Shown in pieces: positions 33,481-45,665 of a stretch of DNA of 64,000 bases. The position numbers and the translations under genes are program-made. Numbering within the stretch: position 1 is the first letter of the stretch; every line of letters begins with the position of its first letter. Below the pieces are notes generated by a model, which saw nothing but the letters and a program-made list of their open reading frames with translations, had not been told where the DNA came from and made no database searches. The DNA comes from Acanthosepion lycidas. Its lineage: Eukaryota; Mollusca; Cephalopoda; Sepiida; Sepiidae. The stretch covers positions 55,099,443 through 55,163,442 of the forward strand of contig OZ010586.1 in the NCBI GenBank assembly GCA_963932145.1. The letters run 5' to 3'.

Positions 33481-34289
33481 AATCTTTACAGATATTTTTT
33501 TTAATCGGTATCACCCAAGGCGACTCTTATACCAGGCCTTCTACACCATGTTGAGGCCTGTGAGCTACTGGGGGCGAACTGTTAACACATGAATGTTCGT
33601 TGCGGGAACTGGATTTAGAAATTAATTATTTGTAAAGAAATTTTTACTTTTTACCTTTCGATTAACTTAACTTGGATCATTTAAGATACTGAAGTAAGTA
33701 TAATATTTATTTACTCTATCTGAACTTGCATATTTTATCTTTAAAGAAATTTTTTCGATTTTTGCGAAATTCCCAAGGGTCATTAAGAATTCATAAAGTT
33801 AATTTAAATTTAATATTTTTCTCTATGCTATTGTTTTTCAACAATGAAAGTATAAAATTATTTTTTATGAATAATTTATGTTAACAGAACAAACGTATTT
33901 TTTTAAAAGTATGTTGAATTTTTCTGTCCTTCGTCAATAGAAACATTTTAAAGTAACGTTTTTCACTACGAAATTAGTGAAGAAAGATACTTATTAAAAA
34001 ATTTATCACATAGTTAATGTCAAAAATTAAATTCAATAAATTTATTAATATTCTACAGCTATAAAGATATACAACAATATAAACAGGAACATTCATTGTC
34101 TTGTCAATATCGTTTTTCTCTTTTTACATTTTATATGACCCAGAAATCCACCATCAATATTTGATCATTTGACCTAGTCCTCAACGAAAACCAACAAATA
34201 AAACTTCTGCTTTTGTGTGAAATGTACAAAAAAAAAATTGTTTGTAGTTTCTAGAAAAAAAAAATCAATGAAAAAATTTTATTTATATA
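33481..34289. other. No gene recognised
   Basis: AT-rich. It contains a less AT-rich patch at 33511-33605 without recognisable motif. Confidence 0.5.
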
Positions 34290-34690
34290 TTGTTGATGCA
34301 ATTAAACGGCCAAGTAATTGCAATTGTATGTGACAATAACAGGATCCCTCAATCTTTTTCCCCAAAATTTGACATTGTTTTTAATTTTAATAAGCCTTGG
34401 TTAACTAAAAATGGCTTGTACTTACTTTTTGATTATGACCACCTTTTTAAAAATATTCGGAATAATTGGATCACTGAATCTATTTTTGAATTATTGTTTT
34501 ATTCTGAAGGCAAAAGGATGACAGCAAAATGGGAAATTGTAAAAGGTCTTTTTGGGGTTATGAAAAGACTCGATTTGTTAAGCTCTCAAAACTAACTGTT
34601 GGAGCAGTTTACCCAAAACTTATTGAGTAACGAAATGTTTCCCATTGTTTAAAAATTTATTTTTCTTCATTGAAAAAGTCTAAAAATTTT
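34290..34690 (+). pseudogene. P-element/THAP9-like transposase fragment
   Basis: The frame at 34290-34595 has 'NNRIPQSFSPKF', 'NKPWLTKNGLYLLFDYDHLF' and 'KNIRNNWITE'. P-element-type transposases carry the conserved 'D..H..KN.RNN' segment in the RNase H-like domain. After 34595 another frame gives 'LTVGAVYPK' and 'NVSHCLKI', consistent with the next part of the family, ending near 34690. This is an internal fragment of about 130 residues out of roughly 700-900. No THAP domain or terminal repeat was found. The LTR-like block begins where it ends. Confidence 0.65.
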
Positions 34691-34697
34691 GAAAAAT

Positions 34698-35048
34698 TGT
34701 CTCGAGCTCGGAGATTCCACGTTAAACCGGCCTTGTGCCACATGATGCCCTCGTGGCGTGGGGGATTAAATACCGTTCGGAGTTCAGTCTGAAGTCTGGA
34801 GTGAAATCCGTCAGAAGTCTGTCAGTCAGTAAGAGCGAGCGAGTTAGCCAGTCGAGTCAGAGGCAGTCCAAAACAGAGTCGCGTTCAGACAATTACTACT
34901 AAACCTGATTGTTCGTACTAACACGTTCTACCCCTCTGTATATATTCCTGTTTGTAATATATCTGTGTTATTCCATATCCGCCTTCGAGTTCTTCTTCAT
35001 TGGTTCTACCTTGGACTATCACCGTGGTACAAGGAACCAGACCATAAC
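34698..35048 (+). mobile_element. LTR-like block, probably Gypsy-type (tentative)
   Basis: Begins TGTCTCGAGCTCGG and ends AGACCATAACA. It has a TATA-like 'gattaaatacc' near 34766, then 'gtctgtcagtcagtaagag' as in the leader of other LTRs here. No target duplication is visible and no internal region follows, so limits are uncertain. Confidence 0.5.
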
Positions 35049-35494
35049 ATATACTTATTTTGAAAGGTGACAATTCAACGCTTCTTTCTATACAATTCGT
35101 GCGAGGATTGTGGATTTAATAATGAATTCAAGTTAAAAGTGAACATGAAAGGAAATGAGATGCATTTTCGTCATTCGATGCTCTTTTATTTCTGGAAATT
35201 ACAGCAGGATCAACAGATGCAGGAAGCGCAATGACACTGTTGCACAGGGAAGGTTTTCAGCTACAGAACACTATTTTTTTTTTTACATATTCACCACCAT
35301 TAGCTATGTACTTTTTCTGCCGGCGATGAACAGTAACTCTTCATTTCGCGAGATAACAGGTATGCCGAATTACTCGATACATAGCTTATCACATGCATCA
35401 ATATGTCAGTAATGGCGATAGTACTGAGGATACCATTGACCGAACATGTGAGCAACGACGAGGTTTTGGAGAAAATGGAAACAAGGAGGAAACT
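35049..35494. other. No gene recognised
   Basis: Mixed DNA; the short open frames show no known motif. Confidence 0.5.
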
Positions 35495-36010
35495 TATAAT
35501 TTTTTTTTTTTTTTAAGTAAGGTTCACTCTGTACAAGGTCCAGGGAACATTCGAAGTAGGGGGTTACGTTAAGGAGTAATTTATATAGACAGATGAAGAT
35601 AACAGTTAACTCTAGACTTTAAGTTTAACATTGTTGTGATCGGGGAAACATCTCCTTTGGACTCTGTTCCACAGAGCAGTGGTTCGCCGGAAGTAGATGT
35701 TTGAGTTCTTTGGTCGTTTGGTTACTATATAAGTGGCATGGCGGCTCCTAGCCATGAAGTTTAGAGCCGGCGGAACCAAGGAATATAGTACGCCCGAGGA
35801 CTTCCCATGGTAGCAGCGATAGAGCAGTGAAAGACTCGCCACATCCCGCCTGTGAGAGAGAGAGAGGTTAGAGTGTGGAAATTGATTCTTCTCCAGCAAA
35901 GACTCGGAGATGCTTTTGAACTCACAAGACATATAGCGACCGTTTTCAGCCTGATTCTCTGCTCCTGTAAAGGCAGAGGATGACGATTTCATACTTGTAA
36001 TAAGCATTGC
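35495..36010 (-). pseudogene. LINE 3' end: reverse transcriptase C-terminus, UTR and poly-A
   Basis: The minus-strand frame 36007-35612 ends with a pattern common to many non-LTR retrotransposon ORF2 proteins: 'LSHRRDVASLSLLYRCYHG' then 'LYSLVPPALNF', 'RTTALWNRV' and 'CFPDHNNVKLKV'. It is followed by a 3' UTR of about 100 bp and, on the plus strand, a T run at about 35497-35513, i.e. a poly-A tail in the sense direction. The copy is 5'-truncated, as usual for LINEs. Related tails lie at 37740-38110 and 43483-43600. Confidence 0.75.
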
Positions 36011-36109
36011 CGAAATTTAGGCGGTCGGCAAAGAAATCCGAAAAATACTAGGTGACTGGCTCGATCCCAGCCGCTAGCTGCTAGGAAGTACTGGAAAAAG
36101 GTAAGACTG

Positions 36110-36540
36110 GTTGTTTCACTAAGTATGCGTCTGTTGTGGTGACACATTGAGCACGCCTTCTTTCACTGCGCGCATGGCCATACGCTTGCCGTGAAAGCTT
36201 GTTGAAGACCACATGGTTTCCCTTTTTCTCCCCAACACCTGATCGCTTACTTTAAACATAAGCTTAAGTTTAAGATCAAAACTTTAGTGAAAATTGTATG
36301 ATGATTTTCTAAGCGTAGTTCAGATGAGGCACAAGGCCGAAAGTGTGGGGCACCCAGTGTTGATAGAAATCACTACACAGTCGTAATTTTTATAGCTGGA
36401 CAAGATTGCTAACCATTACATCACGTCATTAGTGGAAATTGTATGAATGTGGTACGATTGTGTCTTGTGAGAGGTGCATCTTGAAGACTGGTTCAAGAAT
36501 TTATGCTTCCAAGAAGTCAACCCAACCTGAGTTAAGATAG
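36110..36540 (+). pseudogene. LINE ORF2 C-terminal fragment, Tx1-like
   Basis: Translations contain 'EHAFFHCAHGHTLAV'-like sequence (zinc-finger part after the RT) and, further on, 'LITYFKHKLKFKIKT'-like sequence. The latter parallels 'LIRFFEHQLKIKIRTNRKR' of the large LINE at 55.2-55.8 kb. Several frame changes; old fragment. Confidence 0.45.
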
Positions 36541-36949
36541 AAATTAATTTTTCTTTTGTTCAGATTGTAGAATATATTCTCATTGTTCCTTTTTATAATT
36601 ATTTTTATTTTTTCCGTCTCATTCTTTAACTATTTAACTTACTTTTCCTTTTCTCTTGGTAGGGGCACGTACTAATACATTTTATAAGTATATTTTGTTT
36701 CCTTTAAATCGTTACATAATATCTTTACATTGTAGTCAATGGATTTTATTCCATCCTCTACATGAAATTACAAATATAGGTTAAGTTAGAAAATTATTAG
36801 ACAGAATGTGAGTTTTTCGTGATTATTGCAAGAAAGATTCAAAATAAATGCGAAGTTATGATAATAAGTTCGTTGGTTTTGTGACATCAACCTCTATGGG
36901 TTATTTCATGCTGAAATCTGAATATTTTGTACGCATTGTTTTAGATATT
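36541..36949. other. No gene recognised
   Basis: AT-rich DNA without recognisable structure. Confidence 0.5.
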
Positions 36950-37212
36950 GATGGTTTTAGTGATAGTCTTACTATAGCTGGCGGAGATGAGGTGGATTCA
37001 TACCTTTCCCAAGGTATTTGCGCCTAAGTGAATATAACGAACCCAACTAGAATCGAAACTCTGTTCTCCGATTAACAATTCCGACCCATTATATCACCCA
37101 TACATCAAAGCATAGAGCACCTGGTATTCTCAAGCGGTCACCCATTTAGGTACTTACCAAGCTCGTCGTTGCTCAACTTCGGTGATCGTACTAGAACCGG
37201 TGTTTCAACATG
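36950..37212 (-). mobile_element. Composite 5S rRNA / tRNA-like SINE
   Basis: On the minus strand 37212-37117 matches 5S rRNA from about base 16 to the 3' part: 'acaccggttctagtacgatc', 'accgaagttgagcaacg', 'tgggtgaccgcttgagaat'. Next comes a tRNA-like stretch (37100-37042) with 'gggtgatataatgggtcgg' and box-B-like 'gtttcgattct', then a unique tail to about 36950. A 5S promoter followed by a tRNA-like body suggests a chimeric SINE rather than a plain 5S pseudogene. The first bases of 5S are missing. Confidence 0.7.
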
Positions 37213-37739
37213 ATGTTGCTGGAAGCATATGATAAGAAAAAACAACGAAGAATAGTCAAAACCAAAAGTTTCTTCTGTCTCCAAATTTTAGGATTTATTC
37301 CAAATGTTTTCATTTTCCTATTTTTTCTATGTAGCCCGACTGATATTCAACCTGAGTTTTACTTAGACAAAGTGAGAGTATCTTCTAATTCTTACTTCAG
37401 TTTATTAATTATTAATCCACTGTGATGGAGAGATTTCTTATGCTGGAGTGTTTTGAGATGGAATACAACTCCAACACGGTGTGGAGGCGGGGGGTGGCTT
37501 TCAGCAATAATTTCTGTAGGACTCTTCTACAAAATAACGATGATTTGGAATTTGCTTTGGCTCCTCATTAACTACATTGCTCCTTAAGTATATGATTACA
37601 TCGCTGTTTGCACAGTCGATACACTAAATTCGTTATATGTTCAACCCCAAAACACCCACCGTCAAGGATTAAATGAGCCGCTTGACAAATACTTAAAAGT
37701 GCTTGAGCACATCGCAAACAATTGCATTGTGAAAGACGT
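37213..37739. other. No gene recognised
   Basis: Mixed DNA; no motif recognised. Confidence 0.5.
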
Positions 37740-38110
37740 GTCTGTTTTTTTATATTGTCTCATCCAGTACAAGGCCCGAGAGCCACTTATACTAGAGTGT
37801 TAGTGTTAATATGCTAATGACGAATGAAATGTGTAATATGAATAATAGAAGAGGCGGTAGGAAGAGTAGATTATGCGGATAGGGAGAATAAATAAAGATT
37901 AACCCTTGATTTGTTAAAGTTAGGATTGTAATGATCAGGGAACCACTCAAATGAGAGACTGATTCGCAAATGTTGTCTAATTGAAACTTTCTTCTAACCT
38001 TTGGAACATGGAAGAAGTATGCTGTGTCCAAGATTTAAAGGTTTGAACTGGTGGAACTAAAGAATGGAGCTAATCTCGTGAAACTCAAATAGTAATCGGG
38101 TAGCGGGTTT
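37740..38110 (-). pseudogene. Diverged LINE 3' fragment
   Basis: Similar in order of words to the LINE tail at 35495-36010: 'gatcagggaa', 'gattcgcaaatg', 'ggtggaactaaagaatg' against 'gatcggggaa', 'ggttcgccggaag', 'ggcggaaccaaggaat'. It is older and carries no usable frame. Confidence 0.5.
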
Positions 38111-40384
38111 TTGAAACCTATAACGGTTATGTTAGAGATGTCTTCATAAATGGCCTGTCCTTACAATTCGACAGTCATTTGAAGAACAAAGAACATATAA
38201 ACAAGCGTTTACCGTAGAAAGCAACCCTAATAAAAGCTGCAAGTTATGTCTTTTCAAACTCCAGTTGTATATAGATACCTAACTCTGAGCACCCGGTATC
38301 TCATGTTTTTGCAGATGAAAGTGATATTTAGTTCTTCAGCAGTTACGCCAAGCCAACGATGTTATTTCTTCTATGGGTTTATGCTGTACATTACTCTGTC
38401 AGAATTACCATATGCAATAACTTAAAAAGGTGGAAGACATTCTGCTAAATTGTTTAAATCTTAAAAATGTTACACCCAACAGCATTCTTTCAGCACTTGA
38501 TTCTTTAATAGTTGGCACCTCTCCTCTTTGTCTAGCTAAAGCTGCACGCACTTGAACGATCAATGATGTGTTCATCAATGCTCTAATCAAAACAGGGAGT
38601 TCGAATAACTTCATAAAAGATAAGTATTGTAGAGACTAATGAGTGGGAAATCATTCCTTGTACGGTTCGACTGCAGACTAGCTATCTTCTTGGATTGCAT
38701 TTAAGGGCTACCGTCTGTCAGTATAGGCCCTCTGCTTATTATTCGGATAGGACTTTTTTGATAAACCTTACTTCTGAGACTGATTGAGGTGATAGGTAAA
38801 CGAAGGTATCTAGTGCAGGATAAAAAAGGGAATGTACTGGAAAAATGAGAAGAGGAACCTTTCTCAAGATTATTTTCAAACAATCAGAAGCACGGAATTT
38901 GAAACCTGAGGCATTTTTAAAAGTAGCTTATTGAGTCAGTCAGAACACTTACAAGGGAGGCTGTTGGCCAGTTTAATCACTATTTGTCACGATTTGGTTC
39001 GTCAGTGAGCATTTATGGAGAGATGTAAGTCAGCTTAGAAGCAAGTTGACGAAAAAGGATGCTGGGTTCTGAGATACTCTGTGACCGGTAAAGAACTTCA
39101 GGACGACATAGGAAATTTTAAAACAGATAATTTTGAACATGTTTATCTTAAATAAACACACAACCAGACCAAGTTTTTCTTAATAATACGAAGACAACTC
39201 ACTCGTTTCAATTGCAATTAAAATAGGCAGTACTTAATTCTAAAGATTTCCCACAAACAACAATCATTCTGTAACTACTTCCTTTTAACAAACAAATACT
39301 CTCGCTGACGTGTTGACCTCTCAAGAAAATCTGACAAAACTTTGTGAGCTTTGCTGACACTTTACACTCACTACCAAGGATTTTATGACTTCTGCGATTA
39401 CTGAATATTCTTATGAATATTTTTCTCTGCTGGCCTTAAATTCTGTCACTTTTACTCTTTTCCTGTTATCCAATGGTTGTTGCCAGACAGAAAATTAAAT
39501 TTCGATTTTCGCTCAAATTGCATGTGCGCTTGTATATTTTAATTCAATGACAGACCTAAAATATTTATACAAAATTATTTTAAAATAACTTTACAAAAAA
39601 ATTCTGTTTATTCGCAAATAATTTCCGAAAAGTTCAATAAAATATTATAATTATCTGATTTTTAGTTTAAAAAAATTAACGTTTTTTCCTTGTCATCAGA
39701 TTTATGATTTTATTGCCAAGTGTAGAGGGGCTGTCCAGACTGAGGGCTCTGTATTATACCAATGACTTATTTCAAACTCTGTATGCAAGTATGTAATGTA
39801 TATGTTTGTGTTGCACATGAATGACTTACATGGGCTTGTACCATTTAATCTGCACACAAATACACGCACGCATAAAACTTGAAAACAGAGAATGTCTGAC
39901 CGACAGAGAATATCTGACCGACAGAGAACCAATTCTTTTTCTATAACATAGATTAATATTTATGGCACGATTCATTCTCATGAGTTATTTTTGGTTATAT
40001 GACTTTATTAAAATGTTTCCTTTTTGTTTTTAAAATCCTCTAAAATCATAATTATATTTTCTTAGAGACTATAGCTTGGCATACTTATAACTTTCATTTG
40101 GTTCTATCTGCCTCGTAAATTTTAAATCTTTACTAATATTCTAAGTTGTTTAATTTGATGTTTGGCTTTGTTTTTAGCTTAACGTTTCATTGCTTTTGAT
40201 AAAACAGGATTTTAACACATATAATGATAGAACTTTTTGGTGATCTGACTGATCAGTGGCTGTGACTTTTCCTTATAAGGGTATTGGGCTGGGGAAGTTT
40301 CCTGGTTACTGCTTCCGACTGGTACAAAGGAACCTTTGCGGTGAAATGATTAAACAAAAGAACCACTACGATTTTTGCTAACAA
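38111..40384. other. No gene recognised
   Basis: About 2.3 kb without recognisable coding region or element. Short frames (for example minus 38614-38405) have no motif I know. Confidence 0.5.
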
Positions 40385-41000
40385 ACCACTGGCAAAATAG
40401 TGCTATTTTATGGCTGCACGTTTTGCCTTCAAAATCTGATTGGAGTAATATATCAGCGAGTTTGCCAATTTAGAAAGTGTAGATTGAGTGATTTTCTTTC
40501 ATGTATCCATGGTTACTTATTTTAGCACCTCAATAATAGAATATTGGTTGTTATTATTTTTCATATTTCTTTCCATCATTTTCCAAATATTTTCTATGTG
40601 ACTGAATACAAAACAGGCCATTTTATTACAAATGAAAACCTATCACTGACATATAAAGTAATTGCCTTTTATAGAATGACAACCAACATTTCTTACTGAA
40701 ATATAAACTTCTTTTCTTTCTCCTGTACCGCTGAGATGAAGTCGCGCGCTACCTTCTCTTGATACTTGAGTGCTGTCAAAATTCCTTTAACGATAACATT
40801 TGATATTTGCTGTAACCTGCTTATTGCTTGTGCAATTTTACGAACTCTTTTTGATGGATTTTTATAGCATCTCTTACAATTCATTCTCTGGTCCATTTAA
40901 AAATGTTTGTTTTCTTGTCAGCTTATTTCTCTGTTTCACCATAAACTCTAGGGTTCCTTAAAATGTTGCAGATCAGAGTAACCGAAATTTCCTTAAATTT
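40385..41000 (-). pseudogene. Internally deleted Tc1-like element
   Basis: The minus-strand frame 40896-40693 has the Tc1 second helix-turn-helix pattern ('KNPSKRVRKIAQAISRLQQI'). Downstream, at about 40620-40385, is the transposase C-terminus: 'ENIWKMMERNMKNNN', then 'KKITQSTFSKLANS' and 'ILKAKRAAIKY', matching Tc1 endings NIW..L....... and AKGG.TKY. The central DDE region is missing, so N- and C-terminal parts are only about 70 bp apart. Confidence 0.7.
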
Positions 41001-41897
41001 TGTAGAAAAAAAAATCTTTACAGCATTCCGAGGGATTTTGAAGTACCATCATTACCCATTTTGCTCCAAGAAAGAATTCTTTTTTTACTTCTGATGCAGG
41101 CAAGAAGCCTTTCGGTATTTTTAGGGAACACTTCCGGATTAGAATTACAGAAAAACATCAAATCTACAAGTGTTTTATAGTTGCTGAACACCGAGAAATG
41201 AGTTTTAATTATAAAACTGAACTTATTTGATTATTAATCATGGAATAAAACTATAATCTAGTATAGCATATGTGTGTATGTATGTGTATAAAAATAAAAA
41301 TAGCTATATTAAATATATTTAAACTTATTAAGATTATTATTTTGATAATGAAATTATAATTGTTAAAATTAGCAATAAATGATATTAAGAATAGACAAGT
41401 GTGGTATGACCCAAATTGTCTGCCAAAGAACTGCTAACAATCACTAAGCGCTATAAAAGAAAAGCACTATAAAAGAAAAGGTCACAAAGGTCTCGTTCTC
41501 TTTTTTTTCTTTTCACTCACAGTCGGCCTTAAAAATAAGACATGTCTCTTTTCCACCTTGCGTTACCAGCAATCCTCATTTTTCATTGTACATAACAGAG
41601 TATAGTACACAGTATATACAATATACAATATCTTGAGTTTATTTGACTATATACACAACACATATAACTAATAATTCTATCAAACAAATAATAAACTCTT
41701 CACAAATATAAGTCTTTCATAACCTTTGATATGAACTTTGCACATACTTATATACAAAATAGGTCATACACATCTTCATTTGCCCTTTTTTGTATTTGTT
41801 TCTATTTAATATATTCAGGCAATAAAATATGTTGTTGTTAATTGCATGCAATTATTTGTATATTTATTCATACACTCTTGATTGAGGCTTTCCAATA
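41001..41897. other. No gene recognised
   Basis: AT-rich; a duplicated 'ctataaaagaaaag' pair occurs at about 41450-41480. Confidence 0.5.
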
Positions 41898-42962
41898 TGT
41901 TAACTATCAAACGCCAGTCTAGCCACACCCACACTGCCAAGAGATCATTGGCCAACTGGTAGCATGGGTGATAGGCGGAGGTGAATGTATGAGAAAGACG
42001 GAGAAGTTGTTAACACTCACTGAGGGGATTGGTATGAGATAGCATTGTGAGAGAGGAAGAGTCTGGGAGGATAACTCTCCTCCTACCTTCCCTCACGGAC
42101 GAGGGAGAAACCACCGAAATGGAAAGTGATCAATCTTCCAAAAATAGGAAGTAATTAATTTTCCTGGCCTAAAGAGAATCCTTGTTGAGAATTGAGAATT
42201 GTCAAGGAACCCAAGCTATGACAGGCCCTCCACACCGGAGTTGGTCAGTGTCCATATAAACGAACGTCTTGAAGCAGCTAGTCAGTTTCAGGCAGAGTTT
42301 CAGAGAGTTCGGAGTTACAGGCACGGTCAGAGTTACAGAGTCAGAGTGTTGCCTTGCAGAAGCTGACCAAAAGATTTCCACGTATTTTTTGACTTAGTCT
42401 TCCTACCAAAAGCAAGTTTTTATTGATGAACGACTTAAGATACCATAACTTGCTTAAGAAACGCAAAAAGTATCATGAATCCATAGAAACGGGCCGGGAG
42501 AGAAATACACTCCTGTATACAACAGAATGATAAAGATAATTGTTATTTCTCAACATATTTGAACCTGGTAAGTTTGTTTTATTATTTTCTTTTACTTATG
42601 CTTGTGCGGTATCACCTTTACGGCCCGATGGCTGATTGATTTCGTCTACCTAAGATCAAAGTCATAACGTGGGTAGGTTAGACTTAAGATCAATGTAGTT
42701 ACTTCGGTAACTAGACGTTGGAAGTAAGCTGGGAACGACAAGTTGGTATCGAACCGGGAACGACCAGATCGACCGAGATACAGGCTGGTGGCAGCAACAA
42801 AGAGTCAACCCCAACTGCTGGTGGAAGAAACCTTACAGCTTTGCGCCACAACTGGGAGTTGACCACAAGCTGATGGCGCAGTGTCATATATTGACGTCGT
42901 GACCAGTGGACATCACATGTTGGGGCTGGACTGCGACCGCAACCATCAGTGGGTGTCACACA
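41898..42962 (+). mobile_element. Large LTR candidate (tentative)
   Basis: The block starts TGTTAACTATC and ends GTGTCACACA, TG...CA-like ends about 1.06 kb apart. A TATA-like 'ccatataaacg' lies near 42253, followed by 'gcagctagtcagtttcagg', similar to leaders of other LTRs here. The composition is markedly less AT-rich than its surroundings. No convincing target duplication and no internal coding region were found, so this may be a solo LTR with eroded flanks. Confidence 0.45.
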
Positions 42963-43248
42963 TATGTTTGCATGTATTTCTATATGCATTTGTGTTAAAA
43001 TGTTGATGTATTTATTAAAGCTGTACATGAAGATGTCAGTATAAGAAGGATTGCTAATTTTCTGTATTTTATAACGATATTGTATTGGACATAATCAAAG
43101 TAAAAGTATCCTGGGTTAAATGACACGATAGATTATGCCATAAAACATAAAGAGAGAATATAGTTTATGAAATTGTTCAATATTTTTATTTAGTGTGTAA
43201 ATGCCAGCCAGATTTTATCATGTAATAACACTATAATATATATAACTG

Positions 43249-43283
<35 letters not shown>

Positions 43284-43482
43284 ATTGAGCAATTGAGAGG
43301 AAATAGAAATTATCATGAATGTAATCTTTACTGAGGAGAAGCAAAACAAAATGTATTCATCATATTTGTAAGAAAATCAAATTTTACAAAAATGTCTAAA
43401 AGTAATAACAGGAATTGTGATTTTAAATATCTCTTGAAAATTGCACAGGAGCTACTTGGAGAAGAAGATTATGAAAATTAAT
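42963..43482. other. No gene; short (TA)n
   Basis: AT-rich DNA with a (TA)n run at about 43252-43280. Confidence 0.5.
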
Positions 43483-43600
43483 ATTTTTTTTTTACAGCAT
43501 GGTTCACCCTTTACAAGGCTGGGGGGGCACTCAAGGTAGAAGGTTATGTCTGGAGGCTATTCGTGTATATAGGAAGATGTGATTACAATTAGCCCCTTCA
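43483..43600 (-). mobile_element. LINE 3' UTR fragment with poly-A
   Basis: Plus-strand 'ttcaccctttacaaggctgg' and 'gaaggttatgtctggaggc' parallel the LINE tail at 35513-35600 ('ttcactctgtacaaggtcc', 'gggggttacgttaagg'). A T run at 43483-43491 stands for the poly-A tail. It is a very short 5'-truncated copy. Confidence 0.65.
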
Positions 43601-44217
43601 TATTACTTTTATATATAAGTACAGTTTGCACATACACATGCATTCATTACCAACACACATATACATACAAAACAGAAAATCAACTGAGAAAATATTATGT
43701 AGATCAATTGGTTATAAATGATATAAAATAAAGATAGATGCACACAAAACAAGTATATATCAATATATATTAACAATGAATGATTTCTTATTTTTCTCAT
43801 CCTAATGAGATTAGAAAAAGTTTAAAGATTGTTCAGTGCAATTTATTATAGAGAAAACAAAAGAAAACTCTTTTCACAAAATATACATTTTCTTAAAGAA
43901 ATATATAATCAGCATTAATCAATTTGTTGGGCTTTCCATCTCAACTTATTATTGTTAGGCTGAATAATATTCAAGAAACAGTGAAGGATTATTTGGAGAT
44001 CTGAAGTGCTATAAAGAAAATTTCTTGCATATTCTTGGGATTCAAATTCCTTCAGCACTTTTTAGAGTTCTTTCTTACTATTAGTATTTCCTTCAATAAT
44101 ATTGTTTAATCATTTAATATTATCATAGATATATGCTAAATATGTCCAACATTTTAATTCTTCAGTATCTGTCTATATTTCTGAGATGAGATATTGTGAT
44201 TATTTACACGCTTTATT
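43601..44217. other. No gene recognised
   Basis: AT-rich DNA without recognisable structure. Confidence 0.5.
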
Positions 44218-44525
44218 GCCTCCATGGCCCAGTGGATAAAAGAATTGGCTGAAGTAATCTAATAACATGACCCAAAGAGTTGTGAGTTCAATACCTGGTC
44301 ACATCAAAGATGAACAAAAACTTGGATAATTGAGTTACTAAAGGGAAATAACTGAAAGTGAGATAGCCAAAAAAGGCATGGCACGGGGAACTAGAACAAT
44401 CTAACCTGGTGGATGAAATGAAGGGTTCAGTTCAAAATTCCAACATATACAACCTGAAGAAGGCTGGAGCATACAACAGCCAAAATGTCATGAATATGAC
44501 AATAAAGATGAGGAAAACAGTCTGA
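44218..44525 (+). mobile_element. tRNA-derived SINE
   Basis: Box A 'atggcccagtggataaaag' (about 44224-44242) and box B 'gtgagttcaatacc' (44282-44295) form a tRNA-like head. A unique body follows, then a tail with 'cctgaagaaggctgg' and 'cagccaaaatgtc' at 44453-44489, whose two halves pair as a hairpin. This tail motif is frequent in animal repeats and resembles a degenerate hammerhead frame, but no full ribozyme can be drawn. Confidence 0.65.
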
Positions 44526-44771
44526 ACGATATAAATAGTGTAAATATTTTAACCGTTATATTTGTAAAAGTTCACCATAAATAAGGTTCACACAATTCTC
44601 AAAATTAGAATTTTCAACTAGTTTTTAATTGTTGTTTTACGGATAAAATACATTTTTTATATTTTGGGATGATGAATTCAAATTTTTATGATAGGAAAAT
44701 AATCTAATTTACATATAAGATCATCTTTATTTTCATTTTTGTGCATGTGGTCCTTAGAATTAACAGCAAAA

Positions 44772-44866
44772 AAATGAAAATATTTTTCCTATTTTTGAGT
44801 TTGTAAAAACTGCAAAAAGATTTTGCAGTTTTTACAAACTCAAAAATAGGAAAAATATTTTCATTT
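44772..44866. repeat. Near-perfect palindrome, 46-bp arms
   Basis: 44772-44817 is the exact reverse complement of 44821-44866 with a 3-base centre. No transposon-like terminal motif or target duplication is seen. The arms include 'tatttttcctatttttgag'. Confidence 0.95.
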
Positions 44867-45055
44867 CGTATTTCGAGCTTTGGAGAAATATACTCAAAGT
44901 TATAAAAAATATTTTAAGTTCAAAATAATGAATAAGTATACAGAAAAATATTTTTTCTTCTAAAAAGAAATAAAATGAAAATCATTTTATAATTTATAAA
45001 TAGGCATAAAAAACTCTTCACACCCAAATACATGTACATGTGATTTGGTGTCAGT

Positions 45056-45180
45056 CTCTCTCTCTATCTCACTCTCTCTCTTTATATATATATACACACA
45101 CAAACACACATACACATCCCCACATGTGCACACAAACACACACATGTGTGTGTATGTGTGTACAAGTATATGTATATACT
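45056..45180. repeat. (CT)n, (TA)n, (CA)n microsatellite patch
   Basis: Short CT, TA and CA runs in succession. Confidence 0.9.
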
Positions 45181-45552
45181 TATATCAAGATATGTATTGA
45201 TGTATATGTATGTGAACAGAAATATATACAGGCAGATATAGAGTTAAAAAAAATACAGTTCCATATTATACCCTCTATACTCCTATACTGGAACTAATAT
45301 ATCATTTCTGGGGTTTCTTTTTTTCAGATTGACCCTACAGCAAATCAAAATCCTTCCACCTGGGAAAAATAATAGGAAAAAAAGGAATCAGCCAATGGAA
45401 AAAATATGGCACCAGTTATCATTGGGATGAATGATGTTCAAATACATATTTCAGAATAAGCAAAGGAGAGGAATGCAACTATATATCAAGGGAAGATTTT
45501 CATTGAAATGTGAGAACTCATACACATTTATGTGTATGCATAATATAAAATG

Positions 45553-45591
<39 letters not shown>

Positions 45592-45612
45592 GTATATATG
45601 TATATATATGTA

Positions 45613-45661
<49 letters not shown>
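45553..45661. repeat. (TA)n(TG)n microsatellite
   Basis: Two TA runs separated by TATG and TG units. Confidence 0.9.

Positions 45662-45665
<4 letters not shown>

Noticed and set aside
35155-35412. Plus-strand 85-residue frame as a host gene
   Set aside because: No recognisable motif, poly-T interruption, and surrounded by repeat-derived DNA.
37117-37212. Functional 5S rRNA gene
   Set aside because: The first about 15 bases are missing, several conserved positions differ, and the 3' end runs into tRNA-like sequence.
44453-44500. SINE tail as a true hammerhead ribozyme
   Set aside because: CTGAAGA, hairpin and AAAATGTC are present, but GAAA is lost, no helix III loop can be formed, and the flanks do not pair as helix I.
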